A stretch of 64,000 bases of DNA from Lineolata rhizophorae (lineage: Eukaryota > Ascomycota > Dothideomycetes > Lineolatales > Lineolataceae). The notes below the pieces were generated by a model that worked only from the letters and a program-made list of their open reading frames with translations, was not told the DNA's origin and did not search any database. The DNA is taken from contig MU001671.1 in assembly GCA_010093515.1 (NCBI GenBank), forward strand, positions 195,429-259,428, read 5' to 3'. The position numbers and the translations under genes are program-made. Shown here in pieces: positions 32,903 through 43,291 of this stretch. Position 1 is the first letter of the stretch; each line of letters opens with the position of its first letter.

Positions 32903-33583
32903 AGTCGAACAGACCGAAGCCCATGTCCTCGTCCGACTCTGTTTTGCGCGAACAATTAGCGTCTCGATTTCCTCCCCGGTGTCGACTTTTTGCCGCCGGG
33001 ATTGACGAGAAATACGCACCCTCCTTCTCCTCTTCCTTCTCCTCCTTGGCCTCCTCGGCCGGGGCGGCCTCGCCACCAGCGGCGCCACCAGCGGCAGGAG
33101 CAGCGGCCGCGCCGCCGCCGGCGCCCACGTTCATCAGCAGGTCCTTGACGTCCTTGCCCTCAAGAGCCTGGCGGTTTCGCGAAAGTAAAACGTGTGAGCT
33201 TTTCCGTTCCTCTTCGCAATTGCTTCCAACTCCTTGAGGTTCGAGTTGCGCGCCGGTGTGGCGCGGTATTGGGGCGGGGAGATATTCACCTTGGCGAAGA
33301 GCTGGGTCCATATCGGCTCGATGTCGGGGACGTCGGCGGCCTTGATGAGGCTTTGGAGCTTATCGGCCTGGTACGCATCGCCTCCGTCAGCATAGCTATT
33401 CCAGCGCGGTAGGCATACACATATACGCGAATCTTGAATGCTCGATCTTTCGCGGGGGAAATCTCGCAATTCGATCCCGGCGCGAGACGCAGAAGAAAAG
33501 GGAAAAAGCCGTACGGTAATCTCGACGCCGTCGTCGGCGAGGATCAGCGCCGCGTACGACGAAGCAAGCTCGGCGGTCGACAT
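32903..33583 (-). CDS. RPP1: 60S acidic ribosomal protein P1
   Basis: Four exons on the minus strand (33583-33515, 33367-33290, 33167-33020, 32940-32903) give 110 residues, the normal length. The N terminus, [20 protein letters not shown], is the P1 dimerisation region, followed by [20 protein letters not shown] and [17 protein letters not shown]. An Ala/Gly hinge and a Glu/Lys tract lead to the universal C-terminal tail [12 protein letters not shown], which binds translation factors at the ribosomal stalk. Three introns in so short a gene are common for ribosomal proteins in filamentous fungi. The last 38-nt exon carries most of the conserved tail. Confidence 0.95.
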
Positions 33584-34251
33584 GGTGAGGCTATGAAGCG
33601 CGCGATGTTGTCGGTGGTCGAGGAGAAGAGAGGTGCGGGATAGTGTCGTCGACTGCCAGGGCCGGGGGGTTTTTGGCTTGCAGGGAAGGGCTCAGTGTGC
33701 GTGGCTTGGCGGGACCCGCCCGCAGCTCCCGGCGCAACAGTTTCTGCGAAGCCCCGGGAGCCCGCCGCCGGGCGCCCGGCTTCCAGCCAACCCCGCGGTG
33801 GCACCCGCCGATCATCCCGCGACATGCCGGCCGCGCCGATGGCCACCGCGCTACATACGCCCGGCCTGACCTCCTCGACTCCGCCCTGTCTCGCGCCCTA
33901 TCTACCCTGCCAGACAATATTTGTGCCGACCAGATAACCCTCCGAGCCGGCTGCGCAAAAGAAGAAATCTGTCCGCGCGACAATTCCTCGGCGGCCCTTT
34001 CCCGCGACGCCTCCTTCAGCCCTAGGAATACCCGTTGCAATATCCCCGCATCCGCCAATCGCAACCCCGCCAATTACATACCCGCCCACCCTTGGGGTTT
34101 TAACTCCGGGGCGCCTCTGTCTGCACGCCCTCTCGTCCCCACCCTACCGCTACCCAAGACGGCTCTCTCCACCAGCCCTACAGCCCCCGGCCGTGAATTG
34201 ATTTCGATCTGGGAGGAGGATCACCGCTGTTTCGCAGCCCAGCCCCCAGCC
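33584..34251. promoter_or_regulatory. Divergent promoter, RPP1 and UPF0662 gene
   Basis: 668 bases between the start codons of two divergent genes. GC-rich near RPP1 and C/T-rich before the start at 34252. The frames here (for example 33643-34626) are open by composition only. Confidence 0.5.
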
Positions 34252-36599
34252 ATGACGGAGTCGCCCTTTATGCGGGCGCCGCTGGAGCCCCGCGAGCAGC
34301 CGATCCTGGACAAGCTGCTGCAGGCGCGCGCCGCGCTCGAGCTGCTCAAGCAGGACAAGAGCACCTACGTCAAGTCGTCGGACGTGCTGCGCCTGTACAA
34401 CGCCGTCGTCGACCAGGTCGTCGTGCTCAACGAGATCCGGTCCACGGGCAACAAGCGCCTGGAGCAGAACCGAGGTACGTTTGCTTCCCTTTTCTTCGGC
34501 CTTCCTTTCCTTTCCTTTCAAATTGAAACGGTGCGCCGGCGGCCAGTAGAGAAGGAGGTTAATCTTACCACTTTATTGATTTCGATCCGACAGTCGACAC
34601 CGTGCTCGACGACTGCTTTCAGTTGATTTCTCTAGCCTTTCTTACTATTGGCAAGAACCACGAGGCCCCGGCCGTGTATGTTCACTCCCGCCCTGATCCG
34701 CCAATCCGTGGGGACCCACTCTGTGCCGTTCCAAATCAGGAAGCTGATCACGAGACTCTTTTCCACTGCAGATATGCCGCTCTATCAACGATCAAGGTAT
34801 ACCGCATTTCACCGGGCCAAAGCGTTCTTCTTTGCTGTCTCAACCATGAATGCAAAAACTAAATGCCGTTTCCGTACTAGCGTCTCCTCGACCACCTAAA
34901 GGAAGCAGCGTTCTTTTCATCAAAGGACCTCGATTCCATCAGCAGCCGACTGCAAGACTTCCGCAAATATATCGACCGAGGTCGCGAAGGCTACAGCCCG
35001 CACCTCATCACGCTGCTCGAAAACCGCATCGACATGTGCCAGGCGACGCTCACGGAGCTGCAGGACGCGCTGGCCCCCCTGGGACCGGAGCTAAGCCCGC
35101 ACTACGAGAAGCTGGTGTCGATTCTGCGGTCGCTCTCGGCGTGTAACACCAAGTCCAAGGTAAAAAGACACGAGCACATCTTCAACAAGTCGAGTGGAAA
35201 GAGCGACTTCTTACCGCCGGTGGCATTGCAGTTCCCGACGCAGGAGGTGAACGACCTCCATGCGCAGCTCAAGGAGGTAGAGGCGTCGCTGGGGCCCATC
35301 GTCGAGAACCAGCAGCCACTGTCGGAGAAGGAGCTGCTGGACCTGTACTACAAGAAGTATCAGGACATGCAGATCGAGCCGGGGAGCCATCAGACGGGCA
35401 AGATCATTGTGAACAATCTCATGATCCGGTGCTTCCTCTGGGTCGACATAATAAAGAAAAAGTCCGTCCCCGACACCCTTGAGCCCCACCCCCGGAGATT
35501 CTTGCTCCCCATCTCATGCGGCCTCCTACTCGGGCCTAGCCTAGAATGAAAACTAACGTGCTGGGGATTCCTCAATCCAACAGGCGCGGCCGCATCGACG
35601 AGCGCTTCCAGGACACTTTCGACAAGCTAAACCACATCAAGATGCAGCTAGAACGCCTCTCTCTCACCCACGCCTGGTCCCTGCGCGAAACGGACCTCTA
35701 CAGCTACCAACGCCAGCTTGACCGCATCGATGAGTCGCGCGTCGACGGCAACTTCCTAGACGACCAAGGCCAGCCCGCGGATCTGCACGCGCAACGGGTG
35801 AGTTCTCCCCGCTTTTTCTCTAATAGACCCTTGCGGTACCATGCCCCCTTCCCTCCGTCCCTGCATACGGAAATTTGAGCTTTGCGGCTAACGATATGTT
35901 TCCTTGCTTGCCTTCTTAACGCCTGAAAGACGCTCCTATACCTCCTTCGTAAAAGCTACGCCCTTATCTACCACCTCATTATTTCCTCGGAGCCCGTCTC
36001 CGAGGCCCTCGTTCCCATTTACAACCAGCTCCTCACCCTGCGCCGGTGCCTGCTCGAGGTGCGCAAGTCGGGCGGGGTGAGCTCGCCCCGCGAACTGTAT
36101 CCTTACAGCATGAAGGTACACACACCCGACATGCGTGCGCCGAAGGCATTCTTTTGTAGAAAATGGCACCCGCCGCTGACTCGCAAGCTAGCTCAACTCC
36201 ATCGACAACATGCGCAACGACGGCAAGTTCATGGTGGGCGAGGACATACCCGACGGCCAGGCCGCCGTCACCCAGCTGCTCGAGGAGTGCTTCGACATGG
36301 CGTACGAGCTGCGGTCGGCGGCCGAGGAGGAGGAGGAGCGCGAGGAGCGCGAGGACGCGGCCGTGGCGGAGGCGGAGAGGAAGGCGGACGAGGAGAGCGG
36401 TGAGCGGGTGAGGGTGGAGCCGGGCGCGGAGCCGGGCAAGAATGGATTGAAGGCGGCGGCGGCGGGGGGGAGTGAGAGTGAGGATGAGGATGAGGGGTTG
36501 GATGAGGGGGTCGAGATAAAGGCGAAGGAGAGGAGTGGATCGGGAGGAGGGCAGGAGAAGGGGGCCGTGATGCGGGATGGGGATGTGGGCGGCTTCTAA
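34252..36599 (+). CDS. UPF0662 / DUF2408 family protein (yeast YPL260W/Cub1-like)
   Basis: Eight exons (34252-34474, 34594-34675, 34772-34796, 34881-35159, 35232-35461, 35584-35797, 35930-36115, 36192-36599) join in frame to 548 residues, close to the length of yeast YPL260W. Conserved blocks are ILDKLLQARAALELLKQDKS, VVDQVVVLNEIRSTGNKRLE, LDDCFQLISLAFLTIGKNHE, RLQDFRKYIDRG, FDKLNHIKMQLERLSLTHAW with SLRETDLYSYQRQLD, and LNSIDNMRNDGKFMVGEDIP. The family is cytosolic and conserved in fungi; the yeast member is linked to proteasome-related drug responses, but the biochemical role is unknown. The C terminus is a strongly acidic, low-complexity tail. The 25-nt third exon and the atypical donor at 35462 (gtccgt) are the least certain parts of the model. 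Confidence 0.85.
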
Positions 36600-38088
36600 G
36601 GTGAAGGGGATCGCTAGTCGGGCGGTGCTCTCGTTCTCGCGTGGACGTTCGGCCGGCGCCTGCCCTTGTGCCTTGCGCCTAGGCGCCGAGAGAGGCTTTG
36701 TACTATTTATTTTATGCCATTCTTTTTCTATTCCGTTCTTGCGGTCGGGGGGGCCTGCGTGGGGCTGTAATTGTCTATGTAGCTCTATTCAAGGGACTGG
36801 GCAGAATAAGGGTGTGTAGGCTGGTTTGTACTTCGGCGTACAAGGGGGTTTTGTAACTCTGTGTGTCGGTTTCGTTGGCGGTTGTTGGCTCGCGGTTTAG
36901 TAGGTGCTGTGGCCCTAGGTTCTGTTCTTTGCGGCTGGGCGCGGTCGTCGATCATTAGGTCTACCTTTCGGGTTTTAGTTCGAGAATAAGTGTAGTGTTG
37001 CTGCCTTTGCTATGTAGACGTATGTATTTTGGGAGTCGATATTGCTTCCTTTTTACTTCTGAACAGGGCAGTCGTCAACGGTAGACTTGTTCCGCGGGAG
37101 GACAGTCGTTACGGCTTGGAAGGGAATTCGTGTTCCTAGTTAGTAAGTCGGGATCAGTTTTTTCTAATCGGTTCAAGAGGGAAACTCTCGCTGTAATGAA
37201 AACAAGTGCGGTGAGTGGATCGGGCATGCCCAAAAACTAGAGGATTCGGTTCACGAGCAGAGCGAACTTCGCTGGGCCAGCAGAAAATGATGGTATCTGG
37301 GGCTGCATACTACGTAAATACACTTCTAGGATCCCTGTCAGGGGTTGGTAAACTAGGCCCAAATAGGCCACCCAATATTCTCACAGGAGTCTCTTGCGCC
37401 GAGAAACGGAATGCCTCCCGCCTCTCAGCAAGGCTTGACCTGCTCAAATCAAACACCACTGGCCTCTCCTTTCCCGCGCACTCCTTTTCTCCGCCAGCGC
37501 CGCGCCGAAGCGCGGTGCGCAGCCCCGACGGCCAACGGAAGCGGTCGCGAGCAGCGGGAGCCACCCGTAACCGAGCGGCCGGCTGTCGCAGGCTTGGCGA
37601 ACGGGCACGCAGGCACGGCGTCCGATTGGCGCGCTAGCGGCCGGGTTAGCGAACGCGGAGACGCTGCTTAACGCGACGTTGTATGACGGGCGCCGAGGTG
37701 GGAATGCGGAGGGCCGTTTCGAAACAAGTGCTTCGCGCGCGTCCTACATGTGCGGGTGGGGCCAGGAGAACAGGGTTCTTGGGGCCATGGATGTCGGGGG
37801 CATAAAAAACGGGTGATCGACAGGTCGTTGGGTCGGGGGCTCAAAGTCAAGTTTGACTACGCGACTTGGGTTTGACTTCACTCGCACCTGACGACTGACC
37901 GATAGTGAAGTATCTGCCGGCACAGATATTCTAATTCGAGTTGTCTGCCACTCCTTTAAATTTTGCGATCCCTCGCAGCACTCGCAGCTTTACCTTCTTT
38001 TTTTTTGCCCTTTCTACCTCGTGTTCTGCACTCTAGGAGTTCTCCCACTACCGAGTCATTCAAACACCCACGTCCTTTACTTTTCAAA
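36600..38088. other. Intergenic with a dispersed repeat
   Basis: 3' flank of the UPF0662 gene, then AT-richer DNA holding repeat copy 2 at 37285-37395, then a GC-rich stretch (37480-37680). The last 120 bases before 38089 are C/T-rich. No gene recognised. Confidence 0.45.
37285..37395 (+). repeat. Dispersed repeat, copy 2
   Basis: Matches 7737-7845 over its whole length, with the identical core ggttggtaaactaggcccaa. It differs by a few substitutions and by seven extra bases at about 37308-37314 that create tactacgtaa. The inverted pair that bounds copy 1 is imperfect here. Confidence 0.65.
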
Positions 38089-38712
38089 ATGCTCAAGTCA
38101 TTCTTCTGCGCCACACTCTTAGCTGTGGCGGGCGCCTTGCCAATGGACGCAATCCGCCGCGTCGACACGCCCATTACCGCCGCAGTAATCCAGCAAATCG
38201 CCCCTTCGACGGCATCCTGCTCCGGCGCCGCATTCCCCGACGAATGCGCCACGGCCGACGTAGCCGCCACCGCCCTGGGCGCTTCCTTCACGACGTACGA
38301 CATCAGCTCGGCGGCGGAGCAAACCGCGCTGCTCGCCCTCGTCCTCTTCGAGTCCGGCAACCTGCAATACGACCGCAACCACTGGCCGGGCGTGCCGGGC
38401 CAGGGCACGCGTAACATGCAGTCGCCGGCCTACAACCTGCAGTACGCGACGGCGCTGTTCCCGGGCGCGCGGGCGCAGGCCGCCCAGGCGCAGGGCCCGG
38501 CCGCCGTGCTCTACCTGCTGCTCGGCGACCAGGAGAGCTTCGGCAGCGCCGCTTGGTTCCTGAGCACGCAGTGCGGCCAGGATGTTAGGGCCGCGCTGCA
38601 GGCCGGCACCGAGCAGGGGTTCGCGGCGTATTTGACGCAGTGCGTCGGGACGACGGCGACGGAGGGGAGGTTGCAGGGGTGGAGGGCCGCGAGGCAGGTG
38701 TTGCTGGGTTGA
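38089..38712 (+). CDS. Secreted protein with lysozyme-like signature
   Basis: An intact frame of 207 residues starting at ATG 38089 (tcaaaATGC). Residues 1-17 (MLKSFFCATLLAVAGAL) are a signal peptide. The mature part has four cysteines, C44, C53, C162 and C185, probably two disulfides. The central block is LLALVLFESGNLQYDRNHWP followed by GVPGQGTRNMQSPAYNLQYA. The order ES-G, then G-x-G-x-R-N-M-Q, recalls soluble lytic transglycosylases and other lysozyme-fold enzymes, where the Glu (here E88) is catalytic. I remember similar fungal secreted proteins annotated only as hypothetical. Enzymatic function is inference; it could also be a non-enzymatic secreted protein. A poly-T tract and the assembly gap follow. 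Confidence 0.75.
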   Translation: MLKSFFCATLLAVAGALPMDAIRRVDTPITAAVIQQIAPSTASCSGAAFPDECATADVAATALGASFTTYDISSAAEQTALLALVLFESGNLQYDRNHWPGVPGQGTRNMQSPAYNLQYATALFPGARAQAAQAQGPAAVLYLLLGDQESFGSAAWFLSTQCGQDVRAALQAGTEQGFAAYLTQCVGTTATEGRLQGWRAARQVLLG

Positions 38713-39341
38713 AGCTATGCCCAACGGTTTTGGGGAGGTGGCATCTTTTTTTTTTTTTTTGAGGNNNNNNNNNNGGTTTGATTGGATATTTAGCGGTCGG
38801 GAATTTTGTGATCGCCGATGCAGTCCTTATAATAGAGGCAACCTCGAAATGGAACGACTTTTCTAGGTTAGGCTTCGGAATGGACCTCGTCGTTTGATCG
38901 AAATTCTAAAATGGAACTTATTGAGAGTCAAGCACGAACTGCCGTGAAGACTTTTGACGGTGATATTGGGGCCTGGCAAGACCACAAGTCTTCAGCTTAT
39001 CTGTATACATTTACGCCAACCAGTCCTTAGCCGAAAACTCGAGAATTATCACGTGGTTGGTTATGAAGTAGGATTAGTTAGTTTGAAAGCTGGTCAAAAA
39101 GGGGTTGGAAATTTAGTGAGATGCGATGCAGATGCAATGAGATACGGTAGACCGCGTCTTTCCTGCAGCGGACTAATATGACAGGTTCCATGATGTGCCA
39201 AAGCTGAGATGTAGCTAAGAGACTGTCACTTCGCCAGGGAGTAGGGTAGCCTACCTAGCCGCGGGTACTGACCTAGGCAATGGTAGTACGTGGCTTCCAT
39301 GTAGCCTGCGTGGCTTTTGTGACAATGATCTACGTAGAAGG
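38713..39341. other. Intergenic with assembly gap
   Basis: Contains the T-tract (about 38747-38760) and the N run at 38765-38774, then AT-rich DNA without a recognisable gene up to the TA that flanks the MITE. Confidence 0.45.
38765..38774. other. Assembly gap (10 N)
   Basis: Ten N bases directly after a long T homopolymer. The true gap length is unknown, and the homopolymer probably caused the break. Confidence 0.98.
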
Positions 39342-39343
39342 TA

Positions 39344-39632
39344 CAGGGGGTTGCAAGTGCGGTCTGACGCACCCCTTTGCCGATAAGTTCTCGCATCACA
39401 ACTCTCCATTGAAATGCGCAGAGGGAATCAAAATCTAGTACGAAGTGTAGTCCCTTCTTATAATAACTACTGCTTCATAACATCTTCTAGCGAGTTCGCT
39501 TGCTACCTAATTATTATAAAATAATTATTGCTGTGGGAAGAGGCTATGCATTATGGTAGTATTTGTATGGAGAATTGCGAAGCGAGAACTTATCGGCAAA
39601 GAGGGGCGTCTGCCCGCACTTGCACCCCCCTG
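39344..39632. mobile_element. MITE with long terminal inverted repeats, TA duplication
   Basis: The left end, cagggggttgcaagtgcgg, is the near-perfect inverse of the right end, and the match runs inward for about 75 bases on each side (both arms contain tttgccgataagttctcgc). The element of 289 bases is flanked by TA on both sides (39342-39343 and 39633-39634), the target duplication of the Tc1/mariner/pogo group. The AT-rich middle has no coding capacity, so it is a non-autonomous miniature element. The arms differ by several changes, so the insertion is not very recent. Confidence 0.8.
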
Positions 39633-39634
39633 TA

Positions 39635-40695
39635 CACCAAAAGCGGATTGGCGACCAGGGATGCGATCCTGTCAACCTCGCAGGAGCTTGTCCCTACGCC
39701 CAGTCGAGTCGGTAATTTCACAAGTCACCTTTTGGCCGCTTCCCCGGGTGGCTTCCACGGGCCGCCTCCGCAGCCAAACTACAACGGCTCTTAGCCGAAT
39801 AAGGAAGGAGGTTCAGAATTAACGACCGCCGCAGTAGACCGGTAAAAGAAACGTCGTACGAACAAAGATAGTTGGAACCTGAATGAAAAAAAGCAACGAA
39901 AAGTATCAGCCCGGACTCGGTCCGAACCTTGGCATGCGGCGAAGACGCATGGCCCCGGTAAACTTGAAAAAAGCCTTGGGCTGGCTGCTCCGAACCGATA
40001 GCCAAGGCACATTTGATGCGCCGACGTTCAGGGCGATGCGCGTTGGTACCGAATTCCGCGAGGCCAGGGTTTTTAGTGTAGCTGCGTAAAGGGAGGAAGT
40101 GGTGGGGCTCCCGTCTAGAACTTCGATTACTTGCATGCATTCGTAGCTTGAACATTCAATTCAAGTGTCCGAAAAGCTCAAGTCGATAAAACAGGCTGCT
40201 TCGCCAATTCCATTCGAAACAGAACAGAGCGGCGGTCACCTAGCGACGATCGAATTTTTTGTAGAAAATTACCCAGTCAATTGCACATGAGCCATGCAGT
40301 ACAACCTCAGAGCTAGAGAGGAAGTGTGCTTGGTGCCTACAAAACTCTCCGCGGGCTTTCCATCAAAAGGAACCCTTGGAAACTGTTGGTTATATAAGCG
40401 GTGCCATTTTGGCCCAACTTCTATACGAGTGGATAATAATAAAGGGGAATGCATTGAGCATCGGCTCTATTACCGTCTCCCGAGACATGCTCATGAAAGG
40501 CAATGCAACACGACAAAAAGAGTGTTTCCCCTTTTCTTTTGTTTTTTTTTGTAGCCATCCACGTTTCAGTCCTTAATTTAGCAGTGCTTTCGGCGGATGT
40601 GTTGGATACCACTATTTCTCTTCACCAACCCCTAAACTCGGGGAGAAAACCGTGATCAATCCCGTTCCATTCATCTCCTTGGTTATCCTCTTAAA
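39635..40695. other. Intergenic after the MITE
   Basis: Overlapping frames on both strands (for example 39718-40155 minus) lack recognisable domains. Nothing else seen. Confidence 0.35.
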
Positions 40696-41153
40696 ATGGC
40701 CCAGCGGTTGGTAATTGACGTCGTGGACTTGACAACGAGCAGTATCCAAACCATCTGCGCCATCATTACGACTATTGCGGTGCTCGGACTGTGCCGCTGC
40801 TGCCGAAAGCGAGAGGCACGTACAAGGTCTTCAAATTGTTAGTGCGGTGGGCATTCAATCCCTCTTTACGCATGTTTCCCATCAGCCCCATTTTCACGAC
40901 AATATCTACCATACGATTGATTATGGGCAACTAGTCTTTCAGGCTAGCGGAAGTTATTAACCGCCGTCGACCAGTAAACACTAGAGAGCTAGACATCGAA
41001 GCAAACGCCCAAGGCCTAGAACTACAGGCTATTAGGCAGTCCACAGGGCGCGACGAAGCGAACGCAATTCCGATAGTTTCTCCTGGTACTACCCTAGACG
41101 AAGACCCGTATGACGCGACGAAATGGGAGCAGACAATCTGGAGGCGTTGCTGA
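40696..41153 (+). CDS. Possible small single-pass membrane protein
   Basis: ATG at 40696 in a strong context (taaaATGG) opens MAQRLVIDVVDLTTSSIQTI, continuing CAIITTIAVLGLCRCCRKRE: a hydrophobic segment (about residues 18-33) followed by a cysteine and arginine cluster, as in a single-span protein with palmitoylation sites. The first frame stops after 48 codons. Splicing 40827-40942 (donor gtcttc, acceptor tttcag) joins it to a long open stretch (LAEVINRRRPVNTRELDIEA and on) ending at 41153, for 113 residues. The donor is weak. A second frame, opening near 41125, runs beyond that stop to about 41223, so the 3' end may be different. No family recognised. Confidence 0.4.
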
Positions 41154-41954
41154 AGACTGCAGCAGACGCAATGCCTCAGGAACACGAATACTCTCGTGAG
41201 CGCGAAGTGGAGTACGGCGAGTGATAATCTCGTTGTTCAGGGGATAATACGATTATTGTCAGCCGGTAGAGTCACACATACGTGACCCTATACTTCTCGA
41301 CCATATACAGGCAATCGCTGAAGACTGAAATGCCGCACCAACCGGTTGGCCGTCTTGGAGCAACTATTGGTTTATGGCGTGTCCAAAGAGGACTAACAAT
41401 TGGGGAAAATGATTTCCGCGCGGGTTATTAATGGTATCTCTTCTTTTTCAAGCCAAAACAAGTATGCGAGGATGCCATATAGGCGCAACTTCTTGTATAG
41501 AGGAAGGGGGGAAAATTGAAGGACACCTGGTGATAGGTTATTCGTTCAGAATTTATAAACAAGCTCAAGTTTGGTGCCATTTGCCGGATCCCGTAGTCTT
41601 CGGACCGCCTTATCAATCTACAAGAAAGCTCAATCGAGGTGTCATGGTAAAAGAGTACGAACTATGATTTAATAAACAACGGTCACGCAAGACTAGGCAT
41701 TGTACTTACAGATATTAGAACCCTTTCTTACAGCGTAAAGTGGCCAGTGACCTCCCCTCTATAGAGGGTGTGTACAGGCATTTGTAGACTGACATATTTC
41801 GAAAAGGGTTGTCATAGCGGGAATGATAACAATATCCCCATGTCGTAAAGGAAGACTACGATAGATTGGTCTACCGGAACCGCTAGTTGACTATGCTCGG
41901 AGGAAGCGAATTTTGCGGAATGCCAGACTTGCACAGCAACATTAAGTGGTAATT
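41154..41954. other. Intergenic, decayed
   Basis: Short frames only, for example 41431-41667 on the plus strand. Nothing recognised. Confidence 0.35.
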
Positions 41955-42760
41955 TTACTGCTGTTGCTGCTGCGATTGCTGCGATTGCTGAGGCTGTCGT
42001 TCGTGGTGCTGCTGAGCTTGGGACAAGGAACTGACAGCGACACTGATCTCGAGGCTATCTCGAAGCTGAGCGTGACCACTGTATCGACCCAGTTCATGCG
42101 TGTGCTGAGACTGACGAGCCATTGCTCTGGAAAACTCGCCATAAATGACGTGGTCTGGCATGCCCGGTAAATAGAGGCAGGTATGGTCAACTTCGCCTCT
42201 CATGATAGAGTCCCTTGGGGCCGTCAGACGATGTGAACCTGCGGCGGTCGAAACGTTGCGAATGCGGTTGGTCCTCCACTATAAGGAGCGCCGGTGGACT
42301 CCAAGGCCTCAAGTGAACTGGAAGATTATTCATAAGTGCAGGCGTCTGGAAGCAGCTGCTAGAGCGTCTGAGGAGCAACGGTACATCTATAGTGCTCACT
42401 ACGATGCTGTTCTGGGTTGGTCGCCCGAATCTGAGCGACAGCGATTTATTTATTCGATATTCGCCCAGTATTCCGTCCTTGGTTTCCGCTAGTGCTGGGG
42501 CTCGTACGGTGTCAGGCACTAGGAAGCAGCCTTCGGAGCCTACTTGCCATGTTGGACATTGGGTAAGCTAGAGATGGTTCCGTCACCAGCAATTGACCCT
42601 GTGAAGGGCTTTACACCACCGTAAGGCCAGCCTGTTTCGGAGTACCGGAAACCGGCTTGCTCGGACACGGAAATGACGCCAGCGTAGTCGCTGTATGCCG
42701 CGGAGCTACCTGGTGCCTGGCGATGGAACGGGATCCTCGGGGAGTGCTGCAGCTGTTGTG
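41955..42760 (-). other. Coding-like minus-strand segments, gene model unresolved
   Basis: Three minus-strand stretches read like protein: one near 42750-42540 (SSAAYSDYAGVISVSEQAGF, then GSIAGDGTISSLPNVQHGK), one at 42519-42187, and one at 42203-41955 that ends in a glutamine-rich tail encoded by CAG/CAA repeats. A possible GC-type donor (gcaagt) lies at the end of the first. I could not link them into one gene with certainty; this may be an eroded gene divergent from the large gene at 43292. Confidence 0.3.
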
Positions 42761-43291
42761 GTGGTCCAAAATCCGGTGATGGTGCGGCTCGGACGGGCGC
42801 GAGCTGGGCGCGCTGATTCGGCCGCGCCTGCCTCTGGCGGGGAGGCAGCGCCAAGCGGCCCGGGCGATGGCGTGCAGCAAGCGCGCGCTGATTGGCGGGG
42901 GATCCGAGCGGCCGGCGGCGCGCCAGGCGGCCTGCGCGCGCTGATTGGGCCCGCAAGCCGCGTCGGGGCGGGCGGTGCTGCCTGGCGGGCGCAAGGCTGC
43001 GTCCGCCGCCCGCTCGCACCGCCGCCTCATTCCAACCTCCGCCCAACCCTCGCTCCTATCCCCAGCCTCAGCTCGCTCGCTCTCGTGCGCCGCCCCGTCA
43101 TCCGTCCGCCGCCCCGTCATCCGTCCGCCCCTCCTGTTTGTCTCCGCTCCTCCATCGCGCGTTTTCCATCGCGCGCGTCGCCGACACTCTCCCCTCCGCC
43201 CTTTTTCCCTTGCGCGCGCCTCTCCGCTCGCTCTTTTCTGACCCTGCTCGTCTGCCGTCGCGTCTGTCGCCCTAGATAACCAAAAATTAAC
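42761..43291 (+). promoter_or_regulatory. GC-rich upstream region of the acidic-protein gene
   Basis: A GC-rich block followed by about 300 bases of C/T-rich leader up to ATG 43292. The repeated unit cgccccgtcatccgtccgc occurs twice in tandem near 43100. The long frames here are compositional. Confidence 0.5.

Noticed and set aside
39718-40155. 145-codon minus-strand frame, considered as foreign or vector sequence
   Set aside because: No recognisable vector, bacterial or transposase motif, and overlapping frames exist on the other strand.
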